DNA of 64,000 bases from Symsagittifera roscoffensis (taxonomy: Eukaryota; Xenacoelomorpha; Acoela; Convolutidae): positions 13,281,088 to 13,345,087 of the forward strand of contig NC_087071.1 of assembly GCF_963678635.1 (NCBI RefSeq). Direction: 5' to 3'. Within the stretch, counting starts at the first letter, position 1, and each line of letters opens with the position of its first letter. The position numbers and the translations under genes were made by a program. The notes beneath the pieces are model-generated. The model had not been told where the DNA came from, searched no databases, and was given only the letters and a program-made list of their open reading frames with translations. Shown piece after piece: positions 40,301 through 52,240 of this stretch.

Positions 40301-41181
40301 TGATCTCCGGTCACAGGTTCGGCATGGTGCCACAAGGAAGCAAGTTACAATCGATAATCTCGGTACCAATTTTTTTAGATAGAAAAGTAAAGTTACAGCC
40401 AGGACAAGCTGTGGTGGCAATTTTTAGAATGAGAAATTTAAATTCGTTAAGCGATAGTAAACAGGTTTGTTTAGTACCGAATCCAAACAGTCAGAGTTCG
40501 GTGATTTTAGGCCGGAGCTTCTCGGTAACGCGAAACGGACTGTGTGTCAGTGTGTTATTGAACACACTGGACACCACGGTTTCAATCCAGCGTGGAAAGA
40601 AGCTTGATTACGCTTTGCCCATGAGGACCGACTATGAGGAGACGCAAAACTTGACGAAACATACTGTGAAAGACTGTCCTTATCATGCCAATAAAGATAA
40701 AATTTTAAAGAGGACTAATGAATTAAAATCTATTCATAAATTGTTTTCATTGAAATCCGAAACGGACGACGCCTTATCAAGCTGCTCGAATTTTCCGGAA
40801 CGCCCCTCGTCATATGAACTAGAATCTGACAAACCGGTTTTGCCAGAGATAGAACATTTAAAAGGGAAAATAGGTGAGGGAGATTTCGAAAAATTGCGGG
40901 ACGTTTTAAATCGGAACGCAGATGTATTTTCAAAACAAAAAGCGGATATCAGTTGCTGTAACTTCGTCGAACACGAAATTGAACTTGAAGAGGGCGCCGT
41001 TCCCCATAGGGAAGGCGCAAGACGAATGACGCCACACAAGTCGGAAGCATGCCGAGCGGAAATAGAAATGTTGCTTGAATACGACATGATAGAACCCTCG
41101 AAATCGCCTTGGGCTTGCGGGGTAGTAATGGCGAAAAAGAAAGAGGGCAGCTTAGGTTTTGTTGCGACTTTCGTTACTTGA
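37306..41181 (+). CDS. Gag-pol of element C, protease deleted, ends by frameshift in RT
   Basis: ATG at 37306; 1,291 codons open to a premature stop. Residues about 1-540 hold an N-terminal acidic and coiled-coil region with a GRGSSSGY/GNRQTSN-like low-complexity patch. A capsid-like region follows (DESDGCIDTWIEVM), then two zinc knuckles (CANCSSSDHH, CFFCNLEGHF). Pol: the frame passes directly from SIISV to VPIFLDRKV, whereas E and B have about 260 residues containing the DTGA protease between these points, so the protease was removed by an in-frame deletion. The RT N-terminus is present (VEHEIELEEGAVPHREGA) and the frame is lost near 41150 by one base. It cannot mature its own Gag and would depend on another copy's protease. 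Confidence 0.88.
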   Translation: MSLDKSRIPKRGNSSRKFIPKKQRKTMTDPFVDWIKRARTDKGETVSGRMVETRSQKTSEERKEILEVEVNTDQAMNDNQEVHGLEGRGRRLASESTPVEQGHDFATSTGILDREEMSELSDISTEIVATRRSPSDNTMMAGGTEKQTTSSSFSERMRNTLGNIFPFTMGVGTRNEGESQEEEDDEEEQVDFGSQVSLNSSTQENEAYVERDTGTIDKFGVVRTIRKDANASGQSRGFAIMSNSDPQTRESRNRGLGNALADPEVDNEKTSRQRVKARISTSTKLPGTDRVTPPLVTPLVVNGAALEEALNNTVDSLGEQNEQMSIRMSELERAVHIERENLREEINRNRQEVGWSEKRLKERTDEHIAKNLSRMTREAEQSELRLRDDMEKLRIQQGQSLGTLDTKIDAMMERRTQAITDRLDGLLSSKSGPKEGEPKSVGPSRGPKVNFNDHQKRRTYGSTRGRGSSSGYATRDNRTWGLNSRASSTGNRQTSNERPTQGTRATGRSDSGNRGHASPGRSHVGEGGKTHGDSDCRDSPNTEPLTRCENTQAGHSRDATAMATAFEPLNRSLETSLTRLSRTNERSEKSRRVFKKPRCYKDESDGCIDTWIEVMKLYFEEEDLSERQECSALTSNLEGTALNCVMAKKQYQRDTAEKIFEILLNRFGSGVQGHQAMMRFEKRRQREDETIDKFLDDLEMLRRRSQPDESNRRMNLAVALKVIDGVKNDELRTILATHYTPLSTNTPTPEELRLKSKEYLLLKPPSRSGNYKNNYGNFNSGPANQGNNWYKPRDDMDKRRSCANCSSSDHHVSACPTYKQGMKAIGFSLEDEEASELDHEDFMRGIIAKFGQKCFFCNLEGHFKSDCPQLWDAVADIKHPRHEEALSGEKASKARLLSEAEARRKDKPQELAAKKMQAVTEETREPEPATAADDFKIDYRAAARDALNGVQQELVTKEIEQNVKLELENEKLQEQLNTFEATEVEETKAPSSLSMKLNVISGHRFGMVPQGSKLQSIISVPIFLDRKVKLQPGQAVVAIFRMRNLNSLSDSKQVCLVPNPNSQSSVILGRSFSVTRNGLCVSVLLNTLDTTVSIQRGKKLDYALPMRTDYEETQNLTKHTVKDCPYHANKDKILKRTNELKSIHKLFSLKSETDDALSSCSNFPERPSSYELESDKPVLPEIEHLKGKIGEGDFEKLRDVLNRNADVFSKQKADISCCNFVEHEIELEEGAVPHREGARRMTPHKSEACRAEIEMLLEYDMIEPSKSPWACGVVMAKKKEGSLGFVATFVT

Positions 41182-44100
41182 ACGCGGTAACGATAAAAGA
41201 TGCGTACCCGATACCGCGAATAGACGAGAGCCTCTCTAAGCGTGGTGATGCCAAGTTCTTTACCACATTGGACTTGGGTTCTGCCTTCTGGCAGGTCCCT
41301 CTGCGGAAGAAGGATAGAGAGAAAACCGGATTCGCGTGCGAATTGGGATTGTACCAGTGGAAGAGGATGCCCTTCGGCTTGTGCAATGCAACGGCCACTT
41401 TTTCAAAGACTGATGGCTCAGGCTTTGACCAGAGTGACCAAGAAGTATGGGAATCTCGTGATGTGTTACGTGGATGACGTATTCATAGCGACACCGACCC
41501 TGGAAGACCAAATTGATAGGCTCGATAAGGTCTTTGGATGCATGAAAAGAGCAGGATTGAATTGCAAACCATCGAAATGTGAAGTCCTTAGGGATTCAAT
41601 CAAGTACCTGGGAAGAATGGTGGACAGGCATAGTGTGAGGCCAGACCCGGAAGCAGTAGAAGCAGTGTTGACATGGAAGGCTCCCAGAACGGACACACAG
41701 CTCCTGAGCTTCCTAGGACTTGCCAATTACTACCGGGAGTTCATAAAAGGATATGCGGACAAGGTGTATCCGATGCAGAAGCTGATGCGCAACAAAGGGA
41801 AAAAGTTCGAATGGAACGATGAAGCACAAGTTGCCTTCGAGAACATAAAGCGGGAACTGTGCGAAGCGCCAGTGCTAGGCATGCCTACAGAAAAGGGCAT
41901 GTATGTTCTTGATACAGACGCATCGGTAGTAGCCATCTCAGGAATAATGCATCAAGAGCAGGAACGGAATGGAAGAACGGTTCTCCGTCCCATTGCAACG
42001 GCAGCAAGGTCTTGAGTGACACTGAGATGAAATATGGCGCACCAAAAGCAGAAATGTTTGCAGTAGTCACTTTCGTGGAAAAGTACCGTGCATACTTGGG
42101 GAGCGCTCCCTTCAAGTTACGCGTGGACAACAGAGCGTTATCCTGGTTGAAGACCTACTCGATGGATCAGAGTTATATTGGTAGATGGATAGTGAGATTG
42201 GATGGCTACCACATAATAATCGAACACAGGATGCGTGATAAACACCAGAATGCTGATAGCCTCAGCAAGAAAACTGAGTTCTATGAAAGATTGGAGCAGA
42301 AGCAAGCCAATCAGGCAGAAATAAAGGAGAGATTCTCGTTTCTGGACAAAGAAGCTTATGAAGCGCTTCCCTTAACGAGATGGTTAGATAAGTCTGGACA
42401 TCCAATTCCAGGGCATCCTGAGTTACCTGTAGAGAAAGCAGCCGAGATAAAAATCCTATCCAAGGAGGACCCGGTCCCCTTGGATCTGTTTCTGCGCTCG
42501 AATCTGGTCCAGCAAGAACTCTCTCGCATGAACATAAACAGTCTCTCATTACTGGACAAAACGGTGCAGGTCGCACCGCAAGCGATGCGGATGCTGCGTG
42601 GATTGTTAGAGAGAGAAGTGACCAGAGATGATCCCGAGTGGACAGCAGCAGTGGCATCATTAACATTTAGACAAAAGGTGAAGACCATGCCGTCCAGACG
42701 ACAACACGAAGAGAACGAGAGGGATTGTAGGACAATAGTTCAGCAACTAGTATCCTCAATACCACACGAAGTTTTAACCAGTACTTCTTACGGACGGAAA
42801 GAACAGGGGAGCAGTACGCGAAGGAAAACCGTTACTTTTGTGGACCAGGATAAAAATGGTGGGAAGGTAGAACAAAACCTGCTGCAAGATTGTTTGTCCG
42901 GGGAGACGAATGATGAGGAGAGCCAGCAGGTACAAGATCAACACCCGGGACAAGAAAATTTGTCCGGGGAATCTGAGATAGATGAAAAAGTTCCTGATGA
43001 AAAACAGGACCTGGGGAGCAAGGTTTTTTCCGGGGATCAGATGGATGCGAAGAAGGCACAGACATGATCTGGAGGAGCGTGCCGACTCCATCACAACCTC
43101 TTCAACAGATGAAAATTCCCGAAACTCAGGAATTGACACCTATTCAGACAGGAACTCGAGCTCGGAATCAGAACTGTCCGAACTAGCGATCTACACACTA
43201 CTAGTGGAAACTCGGTCAGGGGATCTGGACAGAGAGGTGTACCAGGATCCTGACAGCGATCGCTACCTTATACCAAGCGAAAGAGTCTTTGACAACGCAG
43301 CGGATGATTTGGAGACAACAGCGGTATCGAAACGTTCGACAAGTCTGTTGCCGCAGAAAGAGGTAGTCAGGACTGATCTTCAGGCGTTTAAACAAGAAAC
43401 ACAGCTGTTGGCGAAGATTTGATGCGTTAAGATGGAAGAAGACACACACCAGCCCAACGAGCTGAATAGTCAGATGAGGGTCATTTAGACGTACATAAAG
43501 GCGAGATACAGACTCTCGGATCTTCTAAGGGCGCAGAGAAATGATCGCATGACAAGCAACCTGAAAAGGTGGATCGAGAATGGTTCTCCGGATAAAGGGG
43601 ACCTCGAGGAAGATAGTTATCGCATCCTGAGACAGTACTTCATGCAGAAATAAGGGAGGTTATATTTGAACAAGGACGGGATTGTGGCTTGCAAAAGAAG
43701 AGAGGAAGACAGAGTCCTATACAAGTATAACCTGATAGTGTTACCGCAACTCTATCAGACAGAACTATTATTCAGGTCACATGATCAGATGGGCTATCAG
43801 GGGATCGAAAAAGTATATCAGAGGATCTTGAAGCGCTTTGAGTGGCCTGGGATAGAAAAGCCATGCGAGAAGTGGGTGACAGCATGTCTGTCATGCCAAC
43901 AGGTCAAGGATCCAAGGAAGTTGCGATTTCCTTTACAATCGATCTAGTCGTCTGAATTCAACGAGGTGGTGCAGATAGATCACCAAAAGATATGCATGAC
44001 AGACAATGGTTATAATCAGGTGTTGTTCATGATAGATCATTTTACGAAGTATGCAGAGGCCGTGCCCTGCATAACTGCCTCGGCGGAAGAGACATGTGAC

Positions 44101-44960
44101 CACCTGATCAATACGTGGATAGCGAGACATGGTTGTCCGATGACGTTTCAATCGGATAATGGAACAGCTTTCGTAGGAGAGCTTACGAAAGAGCTTATGA
44201 GACGCTCACAGCTTGCTCAGGCTCACTCCACGACATACCACCCTCAGACGAATGGCTTAGTGGAAAGACAGAATAGGACGTTAGTGTCGATGCTGAGAGT
44301 ATATTGTTCCAGGTACCTGACCGATTGGGACAGATACCTTCCGCAGGTGATGGGAGCATATAACAGCACGCAAAACTCCACCACCGGAGTCAGGCCACAT
44401 ATGATGCTAACTGGACACGAGAAGTCTTTACCCTTAACCTTCTTCTACCCAGAGTATGAGGGAAAGCAAACGTCTCCACAGGTCTACGTGAGGGATGTGA
44501 TCAGACGCCAACAGGAGTTGATTGATTTGTGTAGACGAAATACTCAGCAAGCACAGGCAAGGCAGAGAAAAAAAATTGACAAGAAAGCAGCTGGTGCAAA
44601 AGCTTACTCGGTGGGAGACTACGTATGGGTATTTCAGAACGTTATACCACCGAAAGGGACAAAAAAGCTCCTAAAAAGTGGAGGGGACCCTTCATGATTA
44701 CAGAGGTGCACTAGGAGGGACGCTTTAACAGACTGAGTACTGGCCGGGCCGCCCACTACGAGAACATCAAGCCACAAAATCCATCGACAGAAGACTGGTG
44801 TATACCTGCAATCATGGATGAAGGGGATTATCTAATGATGGATCCTGCTTGTGAGGTCAACGAGAAGGGCACAAGGGAGAAGAACGATGGAAACAAAGTC
44901 GTGGAGGAAGGAACGGATACACCGCTGAACCTGGATCCAAACGAGGTGATCGAAGCGGAC
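41150..44960 (+). pseudogene. pol of element C (RT, RNase H, integrase), multiply broken
   Basis: Recognisable pieces in shifting frames: RT RFCCDFR ... MPFGLCNATATF (to about 41405), RT CYVDDVFIATP and thumb (41405-42000), RNase H AEMFAVV/DNRALSWL/HQNADSLSK (42012-42290), a diverged acidic connection (to 43420), the integrase zinc finger (43740-43920), a TAG at 43945-43947 replacing a Glu codon in B, the integrase core QIDHQK, FQSDNGTAF and GLVERQNR (43970-44280), and RGPFMITEV (near 44690). At least three frameshifts and several stops. After 44960 the acidic tail, and all of the region that holds the macrodomain in B, is missing. Confidence 0.9.
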
Positions 44961-45062
44961 GATGAAACCTTAACGATATGTGTTAGGGTGTATATGTTAG
45001 TAAATTTTAACGATATATGTTAGGGTGAAACTGACAAGTGTGATATTTGTGACTTCTTTTCT

Positions 45063-45064
45063 AG
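45063..45064 (+). promoter_or_regulatory. Putative 3' splice site upstream of ORF2 (C)
   Basis: Context gacttcttttctag/atcctg, with a branch-like ctgac about 30 nt upstream; the ORF2 ATG follows 80 nt later. It is the positional counterpart of 18103-18104 in B. Confidence 0.4.
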
Positions 45065-45143
45065 ATCCTGATTTATCATTCAATTGCTCACTTGAGTCAA
45101 AACTTTGAAATCAAATCCAATCGAATCAAACTTGAAGAACAGA

Positions 45144-47530
45144 ATGGACAATTTCAACCTGGATGAATTGATAGACCTGGCAGAGGCATATATAGGACCG
45201 ATGATAGATGCGATCTATCGTCGGCTAATGGATCGAGACTTCGCTCTGGAGGACCCAGAGGTAGTCATGTTGCTGACCGCCCTGATCAACATCTTGGGGC
45301 ATGACAACCGTGGGGACCGCCCCACGGAAGTCCTGTTGATGGCAGCATATGGTTAGAGGGGAGTACTAGACCGCCCGAACATGAGAGTGATGAGGTGGAG
45401 AAACGGGGCTCTCTCAGGGAGTGACTTGGCGAATGAGCCTGGATTGGGAAGTTCTAGGACTTACCAACCAGGTGAAATGCCTATGCCCTCCAAGCCCAAA
45501 CCTGGGCTGACGAGAATGCATCAGGAGATGAACAGCGAGGCTGCCTCGTCTGGTTCACCACTGAGAGCAGCTGTGCCACCAAAGAGGGCGAAAGTAGAAC
45601 AAAAGGTTCAGACGAACCAAACCATGCAAGATCTGGATGGGATAAAGGACGAACTGGAAAAGACGAAAAGGGAGCTGGACGAGATGAACAAAACCATGCT
45701 CATTATGGAGGACGATCGGGACATGTGGAAAAGATTGTTCGAAGACTGCAACAAAAAGCAGGGTCAAGAAATTGAGCGCTTGAGGCAGGACTACAAAGAG
45801 CGATCGGAACAGACGGCGTTGACAACGGCCGTGGAGAAAGTGATACCTGCAAGGAGTATTCCTCGTAGGCAGTCCCCGATGAAGCTCTTGAAGCCTCGAG
45901 AAATGAGTCAGACAACGGAGACACGGCTCCCGACAGCGACAGATCGAGTGACAGTCCCGGACCCTAGTGACACCTTGGGTGACCCCGTCGTGGAACAAAC
46001 GGTGAATAAGCTGATAGAGACAGCTGGACGACTGGTCGCCAACAAGAATGCGCCAGGTTCCGGGGTGACCGCACCCTATGGAACGATCGGCGACCCGGGC
46101 AGAGTACGACTCTCCCAGACCGTGATCAGACAGGGGATAAGTGACGTGACGCCACTCATGGGGAACACGAAGGCCCCAGAGAGAAGAATACATAAGCTGC
46201 CAGCGAAGAAAGTGTCTCGTGTAATAGACGTACAAAAGAACAATCAATTGAGATATATAATTTTACGGGAGTTCCGGAGACAGATCCGAGAGCTTGCTTC
46301 AATCGAGCGACTTGGAACCCGGCAGTAAACCTGCAACAACCGTCACTGGGGACATCACATCTGATACTGGGAGACAGCTTGGTCAGAGTACTATCGAATT
46401 TGAGGACCTCGTAGGTCACCACGGTGATGGCAGTCGGAGGCGCGACGATAGCCCAGTTATATCGAATGGTGGAACTGATGAATCCAGGGAGGATCCCCAA
46501 TGTGATGATCCTGGTTGGAACGAATGACATCTCCAGAGGTTCAGATGAACAGGAATCACTATGGGAATCAATGATGGTGTGTTTGTTTACTACCCTCTGG
46601 CAGAAGTTCAATTGCGCGGTACTGATCGTTTGCATTGTGCCAATGATCACGAGGAGCTTGACAGCAACAGGAAGAAGGCACAGCGAAGGAGTCGTCAGGT
46701 GGAATAACATCTTGAGGAATCTCGCAAGTCGGAATGCCGGAAGATTGATCCCCATGGACATCGAACATGAGTTGAGAGCTATGGATCAGGCCAGACTGAC
46801 CACGGACGGCATCCACTTCGGTAGTATCGAAGGACAGGCTTGGTTGAATCGAGTCTTCCAAGAGCGGTTGGATGAACTAGAGGTGGAAATCTTTGACACA
46901 GGAGTGCTGAAGGAAGAAGGAACAGCGAATGACGCGGTGATTACCACCTTTGTGCCTCCTAGCCTGGAAACACGCTTGGGGACGGTCCCGGCCGTCACGA
47001 ACTACAGACAACAGAGCTCCAGCGAACCAGGTCAAAGGACAGACGTACAGGATCGATTGGGAGAAGCGCCGATGAGGAGGACCATCCATCCCAGGAGAAG
47101 AATAGGACCTGTCAACCCAATCGAAGAGACAGCCAGCACGTCTGGATCGGACACGAGATCGGAGACGACAAGTACCAGTCGAGAGGAGAGACGCCCGGGC
47201 AGAGGCTCGTTGATGTGGTCAAGACCCATACCATCTCCCTGGCATGTATACAAAGACGAACAAATGAAGCTGGATCTCCAGAGGGTAAGCTTCATCGAAG
47301 ATGCAAGGAGGATGCTGAATGGAGCGATGCTATCCGTCAGCAGACTGTACTCGATAACCGGCGTAGACTGGTTGATAGCCGCTAGCATAAATTTCAGCTC
47401 CACGACGGCCTTGAGATTTGCTGATCTAGAGGGACTGCCCTCTAACAACACAATGGGACCAGTGAATGCGAGACCATTGCAGGATGTGAGATTGAATCAT
47501 GATGAGGGGAACCGGGAAGAGAGACCATGA
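45144..47530 (+). pseudogene. ORF2 of element C: coiled coil plus SGNH hydrolase
   Basis: ATG at 45144 (MDNFNLDEL). The N-terminal helical domain matches B (AIYRRLMDRDF, TEVLLMAAYG). An in-frame TAG (45354-45356) precedes the coiled-coil part (DELEKTKRELDEMNKT). The frame ending at 46328 gives way to one carrying the hydrolase: block I GDSLVR near 46370, a TAG where B has Trp, block II GGAT, block III GTNDIS near 46530, block V DGIHF near 46810. The C-terminal part ends at a TGA (47528-47530) that overlaps the ORF3 ATG. All catalytic-block residues survive despite the stops, so selection acted on them before decay. Confidence 0.82.
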
Positions 47531-50500
47531 AGATTTCTGACGACGAGAGCGCCGATTGGATAACATGTGAAGATGTTCAGCCAGCTGACGACACCCCCTG
47601 GCCATGTGAAGGAAAGAATATACCCAAACCTAGTGGGTCAAGATGGTGATGTCCAAAGATACGGCGGGTTGAAAGCGACAAAGAAAGATGAGACCATCTT
47701 CGCTGCCTATGACAAAGCAGAAATGAGGAAGGCCAAGATAATGATAGTAGCGAATTCAGAGTTCGCGTATACCTCCAAGTCTCTGTTTTGGCCGGACGTT
47801 ATAATGTTGGCAGCGGTCGATCTGGACCTACTGCAATCGGTATCTCTGGCTATAAGGGTACAAAAGCAGACGGACAAGAAACCCAATTACGATCGTGTTT
47901 GCTGGCATCAACGACCATCTACACAGAAGAGGTTTTCTGAGCACACTCAGAGATCCTACAACGGCAGAGAATGCTGTGTGGCCAGCGATAAAAGATATCC
48001 TTGAGTCGATGGGTGAAGTGGTGGATGCGACGAAGGAGGGGTAGTTCACCAAAGTGACACCGAGAGTAGTATTAGCGTTGTCTCCCTGGTATGCACATCT
48101 CCCGGATGGACTGAAATTCACGTATGCGATTGTGACCTTACTTTCGGAAAGAAAATATGATGTGATCATATCAGCCCGAAATCTCATGATAGAGATGGAG
48201 AACCTGAGGCCACTCAAGGATGAACTACCTGCAGTGTGGCCAGATATCTCGAACGCGATGAGAGGATTCAAGGACCATGCGCTGCAAATGTTAGTGTTGG
48301 ACGAGGTGCTGGGGTTGGAACTGTCCAACTTCAGTCGACAGCTCAAACTGAAACCGGTAATAGACGACGACCATCGAGTGATCGCAGCGATGTCCAACGA
48401 CTTATGGTTCCGAGCAATGGAAGTGACAGGTGAAAACACGAGAAGGAAAAATTCACTAGAGACTAGAGCTCATTTGGAGGCGACGGTTTTGAGAACCAAG
48501 CCGGAAGCCAACCAGTGGCTACACCTAAACACCTAAATCCTCGAGTAGCGGCATTGGGTGCAGATGCTTTTGAGCAAGGCCCTGTGATGATCACGAAGAG
48601 CCATGCCTACTTGTTAAAGGAGGTGAACCTGGCGGAAAATGCCGGAGAAAAGACCGCTGAATTTGTAAACAGAATGTGTCAGATTACCCTGGAAACCTTC
48701 TGGACCCAGGAAGGGAAGGGACAGGAAGGCTTTGAACGGACAGACAGCATGCTGGAAGGGTTGGGAGCCGGATGGACCGCGTCCTTCATGGCAAAAATCT
48801 ACCCGAAAGTCTCTCATTACTTGATAAAAGAATTCCTCCAAGCAGTAGTGGAAGTGTCAATAGTGGAACTACTAGCCTTGTTCGTGACGTTTGGAGCAGA
48901 GAGTTTCGTGAAAGGACCGGCGATGCTGCTCACCGAAGGAATTCAGAACCTGCGGTTAGATGGGCTTCTAACACTGATTGCGATTACCCACGGAAACTTG
49001 GGAGGACTAATGAAAGTGACACGTTGTCCAGAGCAGATGAGAGAGAGAGAGTGAGGAATTTAGATATGAAGAAATCCACGGACTCGTGGAATAAGATAAG
49101 AGACCTGAGACACACTCTTATCCAATATCTCTTACAACAAAATCGCTTTGGAATGGGAGAAGATGAGACTATCGAAAGAGAAGATGATGTTAGACGACAT
49201 GTTGGAGGCATGCCCCTGTTAACTGCTCTGAGCTTAGCTAAGAGAACCGATCCCTTAGCACTGATCAGAGGAGCCACGGAGTTTGTGACAGTGATCTATG
49301 GACCAGCAGTCACGTTTGCGTTCCCTGACGTTAAGGAGGAGGCGTATAGGAGGTCGGTGCTGCACCTGAACCTCATATCAGCAGTGGACGGTAGTGCACT
49401 GAACTGGTGTGAGCAGCACGCATTGCGGGAGCTCATGAGTGAAGATCTGTTATTTGCGAAAAAATCAGAGCCAGAGATGACAGTCATCAATTTTGACGAT
49501 CACTTCCGTGATCGCATGGGAGAAGTAGAAAGAGGACACATCGAAGTGTTTCCGAAGCTTTGGAATCTGAGACCCTATGATAAAACGAATGGTGAGATAA
49601 CCAGAGTGCCTCGTCTCACTGCAGCATATCATAAAGTGAGAGAAGAGACGACAGACTGGGGTGATTATGAGAAGCTGCCGGAGGCAATCCCTGAATTCCC
49701 TCTGATAAGAAGGATGTTGCTCGGAGCAGTCTCCGTGGTACAAACTCCTAGGTTGAGAGCATTCGAAACCAATGAAAGAAGAATAGGGATTTCGTAGCAA
49801 CGATTGATACATACTTTGTGGGAAAAAATTCCGCTGTGTTACAGTACACACGATTTGCCTATACGGATCAAGCGACGAGAAGGCGAATAAGCAACGCCGC
49901 AACTCCCAAGCCTGGAATATTTGACGAGGAATGGGCGGGATTAGGCTTAGCGCCTATGAAGATGAGAGGCAGGACCGAACTGCCTGAGGCCTCCTTGATC
50001 TTGACTAGTGTGAAACCGGAGTTGACGGTAGTGGGAACGCTGCGGACGAGAACCTTCCTAGCACCCTTCGGTTGTGAGGAAATCAAAGTGGTCCATGGAG
50101 AAGAGGAAGATAGATCGGCCGGTACATTGATCGTACCGAAGTTTCCGGAAGGAACCGACAATGACAAACAAGGACCCTCGAGCTCAAAGAAAGATATGTC
50201 AGATGGAGATGACGGACAGGGAGGAAGCCGTCAAACCGAAGAACCCATGCAACAAGATGCAAGTCAAGCTGGTGGGGAAAACGACAGGGCATCGACAGGA
50301 GGAGTATCCAGTCTGGATTTCAATATCGTCAGTGATCTTGAGAACAACGCGGATACGTTGGAGACGAATGAGCCAGCGGATGAAGGCATTTCGACACTTG
50401 AGCCTCCGTCAGCCTTTATGGAAATGAAACGGAATTTGCCGGAGAGCAGCTCTCCTGGCAATTCAAGAAAAAACGAACAAAGAATCCTCATGGAATCGCC

Positions 50501-51177
50501 TAGAAGAAGAAGAATAGAGGGCTCAGCCAGAGTACCTTTCTTGGGAACAATGCCCGAAGAAGAATGGGAAGTACATCAACGAGACCATGAGAGTAGAACG
50601 GGATGCAGATTGGACAGAGTGGCGTTCATGGAAGAAGTCTGGACAGTGGTTCAGAGCTATGGGACCCAGTTCATTCTGAAAACAGGTCTCAACCGACCCT
50701 TGATGCGGGAAGTCCTTGACAAGCTTGATGAGTGTGAAGGGAGATTATCAATTGCCTGGCACGGATAAAATGTTGACTGATATAGCGATGGTGCCACCCA
50801 TTCTCATGGCGGGAATAAAGTCAACAGGTTACAAATCCAAAAGGCGTGACCGCACTCTGACCGGAGCGACCTTAGAAATGGAAATACTCAGCCAATGTCG
50901 AGAGAGCACAATGAAAGACTTTAAGCCATCTCCCATGAATCACGGAAAGGGAAATGTCGCAGGACAACTAGTACCAGTAGAGTACAACCGACTGACAGTA
51001 TGGGAGGCTGTGTCGATAGATGAACCCGCCGGTGGATACATGGAATTGTTGGAGTACCGAAACTCAGCTAGAGGGTATGTGATAGCTCTGGAAGACAAGA
51101 GTGCCATGGAGGGTTATCTGGAGACAATGTTGCAAGGCACCACCCTCAAGCAGAAGGCGTACGGGACTTTAGCGTAG
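47527..51177 (+). pseudogene. ORF3 of element C, shortened and broken
   Basis: The ATG at 47527 overlaps the ORF2 stop (ATGA). Segments matching B in order but in several frames: AKIMIVANSEF (47730), IVFAGINDH (47895), KPVIDDDHRVI (48350), ESFVKGPAML (48900), GGMPLLTAL and IYGPAVTFAFPD (49200-49340), DGSALNWCEQH (49390), EFPLIRRMLLG (49690). Beyond 49800 similarity to B fades. The C-terminal 500 residues of B (also in D) are not present; instead there is an acidic Ser-rich linker and about 200 residues I do not recognise (50530-51177). So C has either lost or replaced the C-terminal module. Confidence 0.8.
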
Positions 51178-51272
51178 TCTGAGATACAGGCAGAAACGAT
51201 GGAGCAGTTGGAGCAGAGGGAGCAGCGGTAGCGTGTGCGAAGCGGAGAGACGCTCTCTGTTTCATTCGATTC

Positions 51273-51464
51273 ATGATGGCGCAGATTTCAGAACCTGCAT
51301 TGAACACTTGTGTTAAGATACTGAGGGAAGGCGATGAGCGAGCGAAAGCCTTACTCTTGCTAGCACTGCTGGATATGCAGCAAAGCAAACCGATGAGGGT
51401 GAATATTGAGGAACCCGAGGAGTTAGAGCCCATGAGAAAAAGAGACGAAATTAGAAGAATTTAG
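51273..51464 (+). CDS. ORF4 of element C, small acidic-tailed protein
   Basis: ATG at 51273; 63 residues: a helix with LLLLALLDMQQ followed by an acidic tail (IEEPEELEP) and basic end (KRDEIRRI). No domain recognised. It occupies the same last position as ORF4 of B. The open frame extends upstream without stop for about ten codons (RDALCFIRF), so it may be the remnant of a longer C-terminus. The F remnant preserves the last codons (33450 region). Confidence 0.4.
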   Translation: MMAQISEPALNTCVKILREGDERAKALLLLALLDMQQSKPMRVNIEEPEELEPMRKRDEIRRI

Positions 51465-52228
51465 AAATTTTAGAACTTCTAAACGACAAAAAAAGAAGAA
51501 AACAAAGGAGTGACGAAGAAAAAGTTAAAACTCAGAATTGTTTTATGTGTGTGAAAAAACTCAAGTGAGAAACTAAGCAACCAAGTTGTAATTGAAAACT
51601 GAAACATTTAGTTGAGTTTTGAAACTGTTGCATTTATAAATTTGCATTTTGATTTTAGTAAAGTGGCTTTAGAGACACTTACTTTCTATTTCTTTAGAAA
51701 GGCTTGAGTGAAAGAGTATATTTAAATATTCCAGCCTGCATGACTGTTTTTAATCAGCTAGGAGAACTGATCACTTTGTGGTGACATGAAAGGCTTGGGT
51801 AATCTCTCGAAGAGGGAGATTGTTTCATTGTTCTTTCTAACCACAGAGTTTCTTAGTTTTAATATTCAGGACAATAACATGCAAGATTTCCGAAGGGAAG
51901 AAGCATAGTAGCACAATTTTAGCTTGTTGGTTGGCAGGACTGTCCTGCAAACCAACACCTTTTAAATCTAGGAGAAAAATTTTTTAATCAGGATATTGAC
52001 ATTGGGAGTCAGAAAAGATGTTTTTTTTTATCTTAGGTCATATCCTCAATGTGCAGATTATTGAAAGAATTTGAAGGCTATAGTGATGTAGTATGATGCC
52101 ATTTATATTTTGCAGTGAGTCGATATGACGTGGATAAAAGTAACTTCGTGCATTTTGTAAATTCTGTTCGATGACACTGTACCTATTTTACGAAAATTGC
52201 GAGATTCAATGAGGACATTGACCGGACT
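51465..52228 (+). other. 3' untranslated region of element C
   Basis: No gene seen. Reverse-complement copy in F (32662-33450). A short inverted-repeat pair 'tcgaagagggaga' lies near 51808. Confidence 0.65.
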
Positions 52229-52240
52229 GTCCGGGGAGTA
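52229..52240 (+). promoter_or_regulatory. Polypurine tract of element C
   Basis: GTCCGGGGAGTA directly before the 3' LTR TG, identical to B and F. Confidence 0.8.

Noticed and set aside
44975-45025. Two TTAGGGTG-containing repeats (taacgatatgtgttagggtg) resembling telomere sequence
   Set aside because: Only two imperfect copies about 40 bp apart; a simple local duplication next to the C deletion.
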